From assembly GCA_964492485.1 (NCBI GenBank), contig CAZBKM010000015.1, forward strand, positions 1 to 62,865: a stretch of DNA of 62,865 nt. The letters are read 5' to 3'. How positions within the stretch are numbered: position 1 is the stretch's first letter; the number at the start of each line of letters is the position of its first letter. Under the pieces are notes generated by a model. The model was not told the origin of the DNA and did not search any database. It saw only the letters and a program-made list of their open reading frames with translations. The position numbers and the translations under genes are program-made. Shown piece after piece: positions 23,822-33,096 of the stretch. This DNA comes from UBA5336 sp964492485 (lineage in GTDB: Bacteria; Pseudomonadota; Alphaproteobacteria; Caulobacterales; Hyphomonadaceae).

Positions 23822-24814
23822 ATGAAAGCCGTACTTTCTACAGAAAGCGGCGGACCAGAGACGCTGGTCCTGAGCGATGTGGAGGCCCCGACCGCGGGTG
23901 CCGGGCAGGCCGTCATCACGGTTAAGGCCGTCGGCGTCAATTATCCGGACGTTCTGATCATCCAGGACATGTACCAGTTCAAGCCGGAGCGCCCCTTCGC
24001 GCCGGGCGGCGAGGTCTCGGGGGTGGTGAAGGCCGTGGGCGACGGGGTCACCAATTTGGCGCCGGGCGACAGGGTGATCGCCTCCACCGGCTGGGGCGGT
24101 ATGGCCGAGGAGATCGCCGTCGACGCCGGACGGGTGCGAAAGATTCCCGACACCATGCCCTTCGACGAGGCTGCGGCCTTCCTGATGACCTATGGCACCA
24201 GCCACTATGCGCTGAAGGACCGGGGTCATGTGAAGCCCGGAGAAAGCCTGCTCGTGCTCGGCGCGGCGGGTGGTGTGGGCCTGGCCGCGGTGGAACTCGG
24301 GAAGGCGATGGGCATGAAGGTCATTGCCGCCGCGAGTTCACAGGAGAAGGTCGATCTCGCCAGGTCCAAGGGCGCAGACGAGGGTCTTGTCTATCCCCAC
24401 GGGCCGCTGGACAAGGGCCAGCAGAAGGCCCTGTCGGACGAGATCAAGGCCCTGTCGGGCGGAGGCGTCGACGTCATCTATGACGCGGTGGGCGGCGACT
24501 ATGCGGAGCCGGCGCTACGCGCGATGGCCTGGGAAGGTCGCTTCCTCGTCATCGGGTTTCCGGCCGGAATCCCGAAGATCCCCCTCAATCTCACCCTTCT
24601 GAAATCCTGCCAGATCGTCGGTGTCTTCTGGGGCGCCTTCACCGCCCGCGACCCGAAGGGCAACGAGGCCAACATCGCCGACCTGTTCCGGCTCTATGAC
24701 GAGGGCAAGATCAAGCCGCACATCTCCGGCCGCTTCCCGCTGTCGGAAGCGGGAAAGGCCATCACGGAGCTCGCCGAGCGTCGCGCCATGGGGAAAGTGG
24801 TCGTCACCGTCTGA
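23822..24814 (+). CDS. NADPH:quinone oxidoreductase family (zinc-free MDR)
   Basis: 330 residues. GroES-like N-terminus (NYPDVLIIQDMYQ, FAPGGEVSGVV) and a Rossmann domain with LVLGAAGGVGLAAVE. No structural or catalytic zinc cysteines, as in QOR enzymes, which reduce quinones or enoyl substrates with NADPH. GGAG precedes the ATG. The substrate cannot be inferred; acryloyl-CoA reductase-like relatives also look like this. Confidence 0.9.
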   Translation: MKAVLSTESGGPETLVLSDVEAPTAGAGQAVITVKAVGVNYPDVLIIQDMYQFKPERPFAPGGEVSGVVKAVGDGVTNLAPGDRVIASTGWGGMAEEIAVDAGRVRKIPDTMPFDEAAAFLMTYGTSHYALKDRGHVKPGESLLVLGAAGGVGLAAVELGKAMGMKVIAAASSQEKVDLARSKGADEGLVYPHGPLDKGQQKALSDEIKALSGGGVDVIYDAVGGDYAEPALRAMAWEGRFLVIGFPAGIPKIPLNLTLLKSCQIVGVFWGAFTARDPKGNEANIADLFRLYDEGKIKPHISGRFPLSEAGKAITELAERRAMGKVVVTV

Positions 24815-24939
24815 TACCCACGGCCATTTTGCCTTGCATCCCGCCCGGGCTGGCGCGTCTTATGCATCGGGGTGAGCCGGCTGCGGATCGGATCACTCCG
24901 GTGCGCGGAGTCGGTGTGCCAGACGGGCGGGGGGCGAAG

Positions 24940-25950
24940 ATGTCGGACACTCCAGAGGGGCTTGTGCCGGGCGGGCTGGTCCATGTGCGTACGCCAACCT
25001 ACCGGCGGCCGGAGCTTCTGAAGCGCGCCCTGGAGTCGCTCGTCAGCCAGACCTGGCCCACCTGGGTCTGCGACGTCTACGACGACGATCCGGAGGGGTC
25101 TGCGGAAGCTGTTTGCCGCGCCGTTGGCGATCCGCGGATTCACTTCAACCACAACCGCCCGCAGAAATTCTCCTCCCGGAACATCGATGACTGCTTCTCG
25201 CGAGCCAACCCGCGCGGAGCCGACTATTTCTGTGTCCTGGAAGACGACAATTTCCTGCTGCCGGATTTCATGGCGCATAACATTGCGGTCTGCCAGCAGA
25301 CCGGCGTCCATGTGGTCTTGCGCAACCAGCGCATTGAACATGAACCCGAAACGCCCAATGCCTGGATATCCGACGACGGCATTCTCGACGGGCAGTTCGA
25401 GGAGGGTCGCTATTCGCCGCAACAGTTCCGCCTGGCCGTGCTCGTCTCGATCGGCGTGTCGAATGGCGGCCTGTTCTGGTCGCGCCACGCCCGTTCGGAT
25501 TTCTCCGTCGGGTTCACCCAATCCGAGGTCGTGCTCGACGAACCCCTTCGCACGCTCGCTCTGGCCGATGACCTTTACGTGGCCCGGGAGCCGCTGGCGG
25601 TGTGGGCCAATCATGCCGCAGCCACCAATCGCTTCTTCGGAACGAAATCGGGTTACCTGCGCCGCGAGTTCAACAACAAGCGCGGTTTCCAGGTTCTCCG
25701 AAAGGCGGTCTGGCACACGCTCGACGAGGCGACGCGGCGCGAGTTCCTGGAAGGGCGGATCATGAACTATCCGGTGCACCAGCGCGCGCACGCTCTGGTC
25801 AAGTCGCTCGTGGCCCCGGCTGCTGGCGGGTTCGGACCTGTCACGCGGGCAAATCTTCTCCTGCGGGGTCTGGCCGTCCGGTTCGCCGGACGCACGAAGC
25901 CGGCCTTCCGGGCCTTCGTTGCCGAGCGAACCGCGTCTGGACGCAACTAG
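24940..25950 (+). CDS. Family 2 glycosyltransferase
   Basis: 336 residues. The GT-A fold begins VHVRTPTYRRPELLKRALES, followed by CDVYDDDPEG and the acidic metal site FCVLEDDNFLLPDF. The C-terminal third is basic and probably binds the acceptor. No membrane helix. ATG at 24940 after a G-rich ribosome site; an earlier ATG at 24829 would add 37 residues of low-quality sequence. The TAG stop lies at the edge of a repeat. No linked polysaccharide genes. Confidence 0.82.
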   Translation: MSDTPEGLVPGGLVHVRTPTYRRPELLKRALESLVSQTWPTWVCDVYDDDPEGSAEAVCRAVGDPRIHFNHNRPQKFSSRNIDDCFSRANPRGADYFCVLEDDNFLLPDFMAHNIAVCQQTGVHVVLRNQRIEHEPETPNAWISDDGILDGQFEEGRYSPQQFRLAVLVSIGVSNGGLFWSRHARSDFSVGFTQSEVVLDEPLRTLALADDLYVAREPLAVWANHAAATNRFFGTKSGYLRREFNNKRGFQVLRKAVWHTLDEATRREFLEGRIMNYPVHQRAHALVKSLVAPAAGGFGPVTRANLLLRGLAVRFAGRTKPAFRAFVAERTASGRN

Positions 25951-26262
25951 CGCATCTTCAAATCAATCGGAGTCAGTGAAGATGCGCTATGTTCTTGTCT
26001 TTGAGCATTTTCTTAACGCGAACCGGGTCCCACTTCGCTCGAAAATGCTATAGAAAGCAAGTTCGGAGCAAACGGACTCGGTTGCGAACGGAGACTTGCG
26101 CCAATTCAGGGAGATAAAGCGCCAGTCTGGAATGGAAGGAAACACCGGCGCTTTCGCGCGTCTGCCAGTCAATCAGGGTCAGTGAAGATGCACGCCAGCC
26201 CTGCCTTGAGGCATCGTCTTGCTGCGACCGGCGTCCCACTTCGCTTGAAACTGTCCTAAAGC
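25949..26262 (+). repeat. Composite intergenic repeat A-B-A'
   Basis: Best reference copy. A: H1 at 25949-25988 (perfect 12-bp arms AGCGCATCTTCA / TGAAGATGCGCT) and H2 at 26004-26049 (AGCATTTT / AAAATGCT outer arms, GCGAA / TTCGC inner). B: about 26057-26156 (GCAAGTTCGGAGCAAACGG ... AAAGCGCC 26116-26123 pairing with GGCGCTTT 26147-26154). A': decayed copy 26157-26262. H1 begins inside the TAG of the preceding gene; the whole fills the gap before the convergent regulator gene. Confidence 0.9.
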
Positions 26263-26272
26263 CGGACCTGCC

Positions 26273-27724
<1,452 letters not shown>

Positions 27725-27779
27725 GCACCTCACCCCTTCATTGTCCCATCGCGCTGACCGCGCTGTGTCGTTCTGCGAC

Positions 27780-28110
27780 GCCCCGGTTTGGCACAAGGAC
27801 GTACAGGTTTGGTTGATACGATCACTCGAATTTCGTGGACCCGAAAATCTCGTGTCGCATTCGAATGTATCCGGTTACGCGTATTCGGTTTTTCTTCGCC
27901 TTGCAGTGTATCTCAGGTTAATGTCGTGCGCTTATTCATCCACTAATCGCGCCTTGGGATATATTATACAAGCTCTCTACTTGGAATATATATCCAAAAG
28001 AACAGTGTTTCATCTTCGAAGATACAGGTTCGATGAAAGCTTTCGCCATCCGACAATTCCCGTGTGCCGATGCTGCCCCGGCCATCGCGCGACCTACATA
28101 AGTCAGGGCG
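27780..28110. other. AT-rich island between divergent genes
   Basis: The 424-base gap at 27725-28148 contains about 300 bases far richer in A+T than the surroundings. Features: direct repeats TTGGGATATAT (27954-27964) and TTGGAATATAT (27981-27991) 27 bases apart; inverted GGATATAT (27957-27964) and ATATATCC (27988-27995); a near-palindrome TTGGAATATATATCCAA (27981-27997); and the perfect palindrome ATCTTCGAAGAT (28012-28023). No convincing gene or -24/-12 promoter found by eye. Confidence 0.65.
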
Positions 28111-28148
28111 CCCGGCTGGACGGCGCCCGACACCGGAAGGACCCATTC

Positions 28149-29552
28149 ATGCCTGACCGTGGACACGACCGCCCCTCTACCGAGCCTGCCGGAGGCGGCC
28201 GCGATCCGGAGCGGAACCGGTTCTCGGGACGCCTGGCGCGGACTGCCAGGGTCGGCGCCAATCTGTCGGGGGCTGGATTGGCCTATGCAACCGGCAGCCT
28301 TCTTGGCGGGAGCGAGGCGGACTCGCGCATAGCCAAGGCATTCGCGCAGGCCCTGGGGCAATCCAAGGGCCCACTCATGAAGGTCGCGCAGATGGTGTCG
28401 ACCATTCCCGACTTTCTCCCGCCCGAGTACGCAAGGGAGTTCGCCCAATTGCAGGCTCAGGCGCCGCCCATGGGATGGCCTTTCGTCAAGCGCCGGATGC
28501 GTGCGGAGCTCGGACCCGACTGGCAGTCAGCCTTCGCCGATTTCGGTCGGGACGCCGCACACGCCGCCTCTCTGGGCCAGGTGCACAAGGCTGTGCTGGA
28601 CGACGGTCGCACAGTCGCCTGCAAGCTGCAGTATCCGGATATGGCGAGCGCCGTGGAAAGCGACCTCGGACAGCTTCGGACGCTGCTGGGGCTAGTGCGC
28701 CGGCTGGACGGCTCCATCGACCCGACAGAGCTTCTGGAGGAGATCGGCGACCGCCTGCGCGAAGAGCTCGACTATGCCCGGGAGGCCAAGCACATGCGCC
28801 TCTACCGCCACATGCTGGCGGACTGGTCGTTCACCCGCGTGCCAGAACCCGTGGAGCGCCTCAGCACCCAGCGGCTGCTGACCATGACCTGGGTCACCGG
28901 CGATCCGCTCGTCGCCTACGAACAGGCCCCTCAGGCTGTGCGCAACGGGATTGCCGAGCGCCTGTTCTGGACCTGGTGGGGGCCCCTCAACACGCACGCT
29001 GTCATCCATGGCGATCCCCATCTGGGGAACTATCAGGTGACCGAGGGCGGCGAAGGCCTGAATCTGCTCGACTTCGGTTGCGTCCGCATCTTCCCGGCGC
29101 GCTTTGTCGGCGGGGTCGTCGACCTGTATCGCGGTCTCCTGCATGACGATTTCGACGCCACCTACGCCGCTTACGAGAAATGGGGCTTCCGCGGCCTCAA
29201 TCGTGACCTGGTCGACATCCTGAACGTGTGGGCCCGCTTCATCTATGGTCCGCTGCTCGACGACCGGGTGCGAAGCGTCGCCGACGGGGTCTCGCCCGGG
29301 GAGTATGGTCGAAGGGAAGCCTTTGCCGTGCGCAAGCGGCTCAAAGAGAAGGGCCCGGTAAGGATACCGCGGGAGTTCGTGTTCATGGACCGCGCAGCCA
29401 TCGGCCTGGGGGCGGCCTATTTGCGGCTCGGCGCCGAGGTGAACTTCCATCGGCTGTTCGAGGAGAGCCTGGACGGGTTCGACGAGGCCCGGGTGGCCGC
29501 GCGCCAGGCGGACGCCCTGGCCGATGCCGGCCTGACCGATCGCCTGACCTGA
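28149..29552 (+). CDS. ABC1/AarF family atypical kinase
   Basis: 467 residues, ADCK/UbiB-like fold. Family motifs: the usual KxGQ appears as LMKVAQM, then AASLGQVHKA (nucleotide loop), VACKLQYPDM (Lys), EELDYAREAKHM, HGDPHLGNYQV (catalytic loop) and LLDFGCV (metal site). No C-terminal membrane helix, unlike UbiB at 33093. GGAAGGA precedes the ATG. Members affect isoprenoid quinone or lipid metabolism; the specific role is unknown. Convergent with coaBC, 8 bases apart. Confidence 0.88.
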   Translation: MPDRGHDRPSTEPAGGGRDPERNRFSGRLARTARVGANLSGAGLAYATGSLLGGSEADSRIAKAFAQALGQSKGPLMKVAQMVSTIPDFLPPEYAREFAQLQAQAPPMGWPFVKRRMRAELGPDWQSAFADFGRDAAHAASLGQVHKAVLDDGRTVACKLQYPDMASAVESDLGQLRTLLGLVRRLDGSIDPTELLEEIGDRLREELDYAREAKHMRLYRHMLADWSFTRVPEPVERLSTQRLLTMTWVTGDPLVAYEQAPQAVRNGIAERLFWTWWGPLNTHAVIHGDPHLGNYQVTEGGEGLNLLDFGCVRIFPARFVGGVVDLYRGLLHDDFDATYAAYEKWGFRGLNRDLVDILNVWARFIYGPLLDDRVRSVADGVSPGEYGRREAFAVRKRLKEKGPVRIPREFVFMDRAAIGLGAAYLRLGAEVNFHRLFEESLDGFDEARVAARQADALADAGLTDRLT

Positions 29553-29560
29553 GGCTCCGG

Positions 29561-30805
29561 TCAGCCCTCGCTGCGCGATGCGCCGACGCAAGACCCTTCT
29601 GCGGTCACCGGTCCCAACGCATCGGCCATAGCCAGAGCCAGGCGCCGCGCCACTTCTTCCTTGCCGAGGCGAGGCCAGCGCTCGGTGGCGCCCTCGCCTC
29701 GCACCAGGAGCACCTCGTTCTCCGCCCCGCCCATCACGTCACCCGACACGTCATTGGCGACGATCCAGTCGCAGCCCTTGCGCTGCAGTTTGGCCAGGGC
29801 ATGGGCTTCCAGGTCGTGAGTTTCCGCTGCAAAGCCCACCACCAGGGCTGGCCGGTGCTTCCGCTTGCGCGAGAGTGTTGCAAGGATATCGGGGTTTTCC
29901 GCGAGGTTCAGCGTGGGCGGGCCATCGCCTGCCTGTTTGAGCTTGAGCTTGCGCGCGGCCTCGTGCGCCGGACGCCAGTCCGCGACAGCCGCCACGGCGA
30001 CGAACGCATCTGCCGGCAGGGCCCGTTCGCAGGCCTTGAGCATCTCGCGGGCGCTCTGCACGTCGACCCGGTCGACGCCCGGCGGCGTCGGCAGGCTCAC
30101 CGGCCCGCTCACCAGCGTCACGCGCGCGCCCTGCGCCGCCAGGGCTGCTGCGAGGGCAAAGCCCTGCCGACCCGACGAGTGATTGGACAGATAGCGCACG
30201 GGGTCCAGCGGTTCGCGCGTGGGGCCGGCCGTAACGAGGACATGGCGTCCGGCCAGGCGTCGGTCCCCGGCGAGCCGCGCCAGGACTGCATATGCGATCG
30301 CGTCGACTTCTGGCAGGCGGCCCGGGCCGAACTCGCCACACGCCATGGCGCCTTCGTCTGGATCCAGGATCGTGACCCCATCGGCCCGCAGGCGTGCGAC
30401 ATTGCGCTGCACGCCCGCATGCAGCCACATGCGGACATTCATCGCCGGGACCATCAACACCGGCTTGTCGGTTGCGAGCAGGGCCGTGCTTGCCAGGTCA
30501 TTGGCATGACCGTTGGCCGCACGCGCAAGCAGGTCGGCGGTGGCCGGGCAGACGACCACCAGATCGGCGGCGCGCGACAGCTCGATATGGCCCATCTCCG
30601 CTTCATCGGTGAGGTCGAACAGCTCGGTATAGACCTTCTCGCCGGACAGCGCTGCGACGGAGAGAGGTGTCACGAACTCCGCGCCCGCCCGCGTGACGAT
30701 ACAGCGACTGGCCACCCCGCGCCGCGAAAGCGTCCGGATGAGCTCGAGACTCTTGTAGGCGGCGATCCCGCCGCCGATGATCAAAAGAATGCGCTTGCCG
30801 ATCAT
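29561..30805 (-). CDS. coaBC: Bifunctional phosphopantothenoylcysteine decarboxylase/synthetase
   Basis: 414 residues. The CoaC half (about 1-190, FMN-dependent decarboxylase) has GGGIAAYKSLELIR, VVVCPATADLL, VPAMNVRMW and ACGEFGPGR. The CoaB half (about 195-410) has VTAGPTREPLDPVRYLSN and SSGRQG, ligating cysteine to phosphopantothenate. Two steps of coenzyme A synthesis. The ATG at 30805 begins MIGKRILL. In many relatives coaBC follows ubiB directly; here it lies on the other side of mutM-ubiE-ubiB and on the minus strand. Confidence 0.95.
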   Translation of the reverse strand: MIGKRILLIIGGGIAAYKSLELIRTLSRRGVASRCIVTRAGAEFVTPLSVAALSGEKVYTELFDLTDEAEMGHIELSRAADLVVVCPATADLLARAANGHANDLASTALLATDKPVLMVPAMNVRMWLHAGVQRNVARLRADGVTILDPDEGAMACGEFGPGRLPEVDAIAYAVLARLAGDRRLAGRHVLVTAGPTREPLDPVRYLSNHSSGRQGFALAAALAAQGARVTLVSGPVSLPTPPGVDRVDVQSAREMLKACERALPADAFVAVAAVADWRPAHEAARKLKLKQAGDGPPTLNLAENPDILATLSRKRKHRPALVVGFAAETHDLEAHALAKLQRKGCDWIVANDVSGDVMGGAENEVLLVRGEGATERWPRLGKEEVARRLALAMADALGPVTAEGSCVGASRSEG

Positions 30806-30909
30806 GCCCGTGCCTCGTCTTCGCCTCACCCTTCAAGCACGAAATCGTTAGGAAAACGACGACGGCAAGCAATCCGGGCCGGACGGCGGCGAACCGGGGA
30901 TCGGGTCGC

Positions 30910-31293
30910 TCAAGGCCGAGGCGCACCGAGGGCGTATGGCGACGTGCCGCCGCGTCGGTCGCGAACCGTGACGATGCGCACCGAGGTGCGGGCCTCTGCG
31001 CGCGCCCGAGGCTCCGGGGACGGGGCGAGGGTGGCGCGATCCGGAAGGGTCACGCAGAGGGCGCCCGCACGGTAGGCCGCCTCCCCCGACGGCGCCCCGT
31101 AGGAGCGGGTCACGCGCAGCCCTTCGACCGGCTCGTTCGACACGGTCGCTGGCGTGCACACTTCGGCTCCAGCCGGACCGCCGGCCAGAACGCCGGCCAG
31201 ACGGTCGGCCAGACGGTCGGCCTCCTGCGCAACGCCAGACAGCGGTATCAACAGGCCGATCAGGCCGGCCGGCCCCAGTCTTGTCCACATCAT
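30910..31293 (-). CDS. Small exported protein of unknown function
   Basis: 127 residues with a likely signal peptide (LGPAGLIGLLIPLSGVAQ, cleavage after Ala about 20). The mature part has two cysteines (EVCTPA and ALCVTL) that could form a disulfide, an RVTRSYGAPSG stretch, and an Arg-rich C-terminus. I chose the ATG pair at 31293 because AAGGGTGGG lies before it. Between coaBC and mutM on the same strand; no family recognised. Confidence 0.6.
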   Translation of the reverse strand: MMWTRLGPAGLIGLLIPLSGVAQEADRLADRLAGVLAGGPAGAEVCTPATVSNEPVEGLRVTRSYGAPSGEAAYRAGALCVTLPDRATLAPSPEPRARAEARTSVRIVTVRDRRGGTSPYALGAPRP

Positions 31294-31412
31294 CCCACCC
31301 TTCATTCGCACTGAGGGCCTTCGGCCCACTCCGCATCGTCAACCAAAGGTTAACAGGCTTGCGGTGCCGGGCGAGCGCTTTCCCTCGTTTCGCGAACCCG
31401 GACGGGGGCGGT

Positions 31413-32258
31413 TCACCGCTGACAGGTGCCGCAGTAGAAGCTCGACCGGCCCGACTGCACCAGCCGACGGACGGGTGTGCCGCACGCGCGACAGGCAACG
31501 CCTTCACGATCGTAGACCGCGAAACCGTGCTGGAAGTAGCCGAGCGACCCGTCGGCTGCGGAGAAGTCCCGCAGGGACGACCCTCCCGCCTCGATGGCTT
31601 CGGCGATGACGGCATTGATGGCCTGAACGAGACGGTCGACCCGCCCGGACGTCAGGCTGGCGGCCTTGCGGCGCGGGGAGAGGCCGGCCCGGAAGAGAGC
31701 TTCGCAGACATAGATGTTGCCGAGACCGGCCACGACCTTCTGGTCCAGCAGCGCAGCCTTGATCGGTGTGCGCCGGCCGGCCAGCGCATCGGCCAGATAG
31801 GCGGCGTTGAAAGCGTTCGAGAGGGGTTCAGGGCCAAGGTCGCGCAGGCGCGGATAAGCCAGCATGTTGACGGTGGGCCACATCTCCATGAAGCCGAAAC
31901 GGCGGGGATCGTTATAGGTGACATGCACCCCGCCGGGCATGTGAAAGACCACGTGATCATGGCGGGTATCGCGCGGAGACTCGCGATGGAATCGGGCCAG
32001 GCCGTCACCTTCAACGGCAAACCGGCCGGACATCCCCAGATGCATGACCAGGGTCTCCCCGCTGTCCAGATCGGCACAGAGAAACTTCGCGCGCCGCCCC
32101 AGACGGGTCACCCTCCGCCCGGCGAGCCGCTGACTGAAGCGCGCCGGCAGGGGAAAGCGCAGATCCGGCCGACGGGCTTCCGCATGCAGGATCTCGCGCC
32201 CCTCCAGGACGGGCTGCAGTCCGCGACGAACCGTCTCGACTTCGGGAAGCTCGGGCAT
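31413..32258 (-). CDS. mutM: Formamidopyrimidine-DNA glycosylase
   Basis: 281-residue base-excision repair enzyme for 8-oxoguanine. N-terminal PELPEVET with catalytic Pro and Glu, the conserved Lys in GRRAKFL, the helix-two-turn-helix DQKVVAGLGNIYVCE, and a C-terminal zinc finger with four cysteines (CRACGTPV and FYCGTCQR). Full length. Divergent from ubiE with 49 bases between starts. Confidence 0.96.
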   Translation of the reverse strand: MPELPEVETVRRGLQPVLEGREILHAEARRPDLRFPLPARFSQRLAGRRVTRLGRRAKFLCADLDSGETLVMHLGMSGRFAVEGDGLARFHRESPRDTRHDHVVFHMPGGVHVTYNDPRRFGFMEMWPTVNMLAYPRLRDLGPEPLSNAFNAAYLADALAGRRTPIKAALLDQKVVAGLGNIYVCEALFRAGLSPRRKAASLTSGRVDRLVQAINAVIAEAIEAGGSSLRDFSAADGSLGYFQHGFAVYDREGVACRACGTPVRRLVQSGRSSFYCGTCQR

Positions 32259-32307
32259 GGCGATCCGATATAGCGCTTCGCCGCGTGCGCAACTATGGTC
32301 CGCTCCG

Positions 32308-33096
32308 ATGACTTCGACGCCCGAGACCGATCCCGCCGTCCCCTTTGGATTCGAAGAGGTTTCCCCCTCCGAAAAGACGCGTCGCGTTCGGGGGGTCTTC
32401 CGCTCGGTGGCCAGCCGCTACGACCTCATGAACGATCTGATGTCGGCCGGCGTACACAGGATCTGGAAGCACGACACCATCACGAGACTCAATCCACGCC
32501 CGGGCGAGACCCTTCTTGACGTGGCCGGCGGGACCGGCGACCTGGCCGGGGCGTTCCTCGACCGCGCGGCCGTCGTGGCACGCCGGCGGGGCGAACCGCC
32601 GCGCGCCCGGGCCATTGTCTGCGACGTCAACGACGCGATGCTGGACGCCGGCCGGCGGCGGGGAGACCTTGCGCGGCATGGCGACCGCATGGACTGGGTC
32701 TGCGCCAGTGCCGAAGCCCTGCCTTTCCCCGACCGTTCGGTCGACGCCCTGACCATCGCCTTCGGCATACGGAACGTGACGGACCGCGCCGCCGCTTTGC
32801 GAGAGTTCCGGCGCGTTCTCAAGCCGGCTGGGCGTCTCGCCGTGCTGGAATTTTCGCACATGACCGCCCCGCTCCTTCAGCGGGCTTATGACGCCTACAG
32901 TTTCAACGTCATACCGCGGCTCGGCGGCCTGGTGACGGGTGATGCCGACAGCTATCGCTACCTCGTGGAATCGATCCGGCGGTTTCCCGACCAGGCCGCG
33001 TTCAAGGACGAGCTCGAAGCCGCCGCGTTTGGCGGCGTCAGCGTGACGAACTTTTCCGGCGGCATCGCGGCGCTCCATTTCGGCTGGGCCGCATGA
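32308..33096 (+). CDS. ubiE: Ubiquinone/menaquinone biosynthesis C-methyltransferase UbiE
   Basis: 262 residues, class I SAM methyltransferase. YDLMNDLMSAGVHRIWK is the family signature, LLDVAGGTGD the SAM motif, and FGIRNVTDR and SYRYLVESIRRFPDQ the later conserved stretches. Methylates the quinone ring in the ubiquinone pathway. The insertion AAVVARRRGEPPRA (after motif I) is longer than in E. coli. Its stop overlaps the ubiB start (ATGA). Confidence 0.95.
   Translation: MTSTPETDPAVPFGFEEVSPSEKTRRVRGVFRSVASRYDLMNDLMSAGVHRIWKHDTITRLNPRPGETLLDVAGGTGDLAGAFLDRAAVVARRRGEPPRARAIVCDVNDAMLDAGRRRGDLARHGDRMDWVCASAEALPFPDRSVDALTIAFGIRNVTDRAAALREFRRVLKPAGRLAVLEFSHMTAPLLQRAYDAYSFNVIPRLGGLVTGDADSYRYLVESIRRFPDQAAFKDELEAAAFGGVSVTNFSGGIAALHFGWAA

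Noticed and set aside
22859..24229. A longer version of the isoaspartyl peptidase starting upstream on the minus strand.
   Set aside because: The extra N-terminus overlaps the divergent quinone oxidoreductase and does not resemble the family, which begins close to LALHGGAG.
27785..27815. Sigma-54 promoter near TTTGGCACAAGG upstream of the ABC1 kinase.
   Set aside because: The GGCAC element is present but no TTGC follows at the required spacing, so the -24/-12 pair is incomplete.
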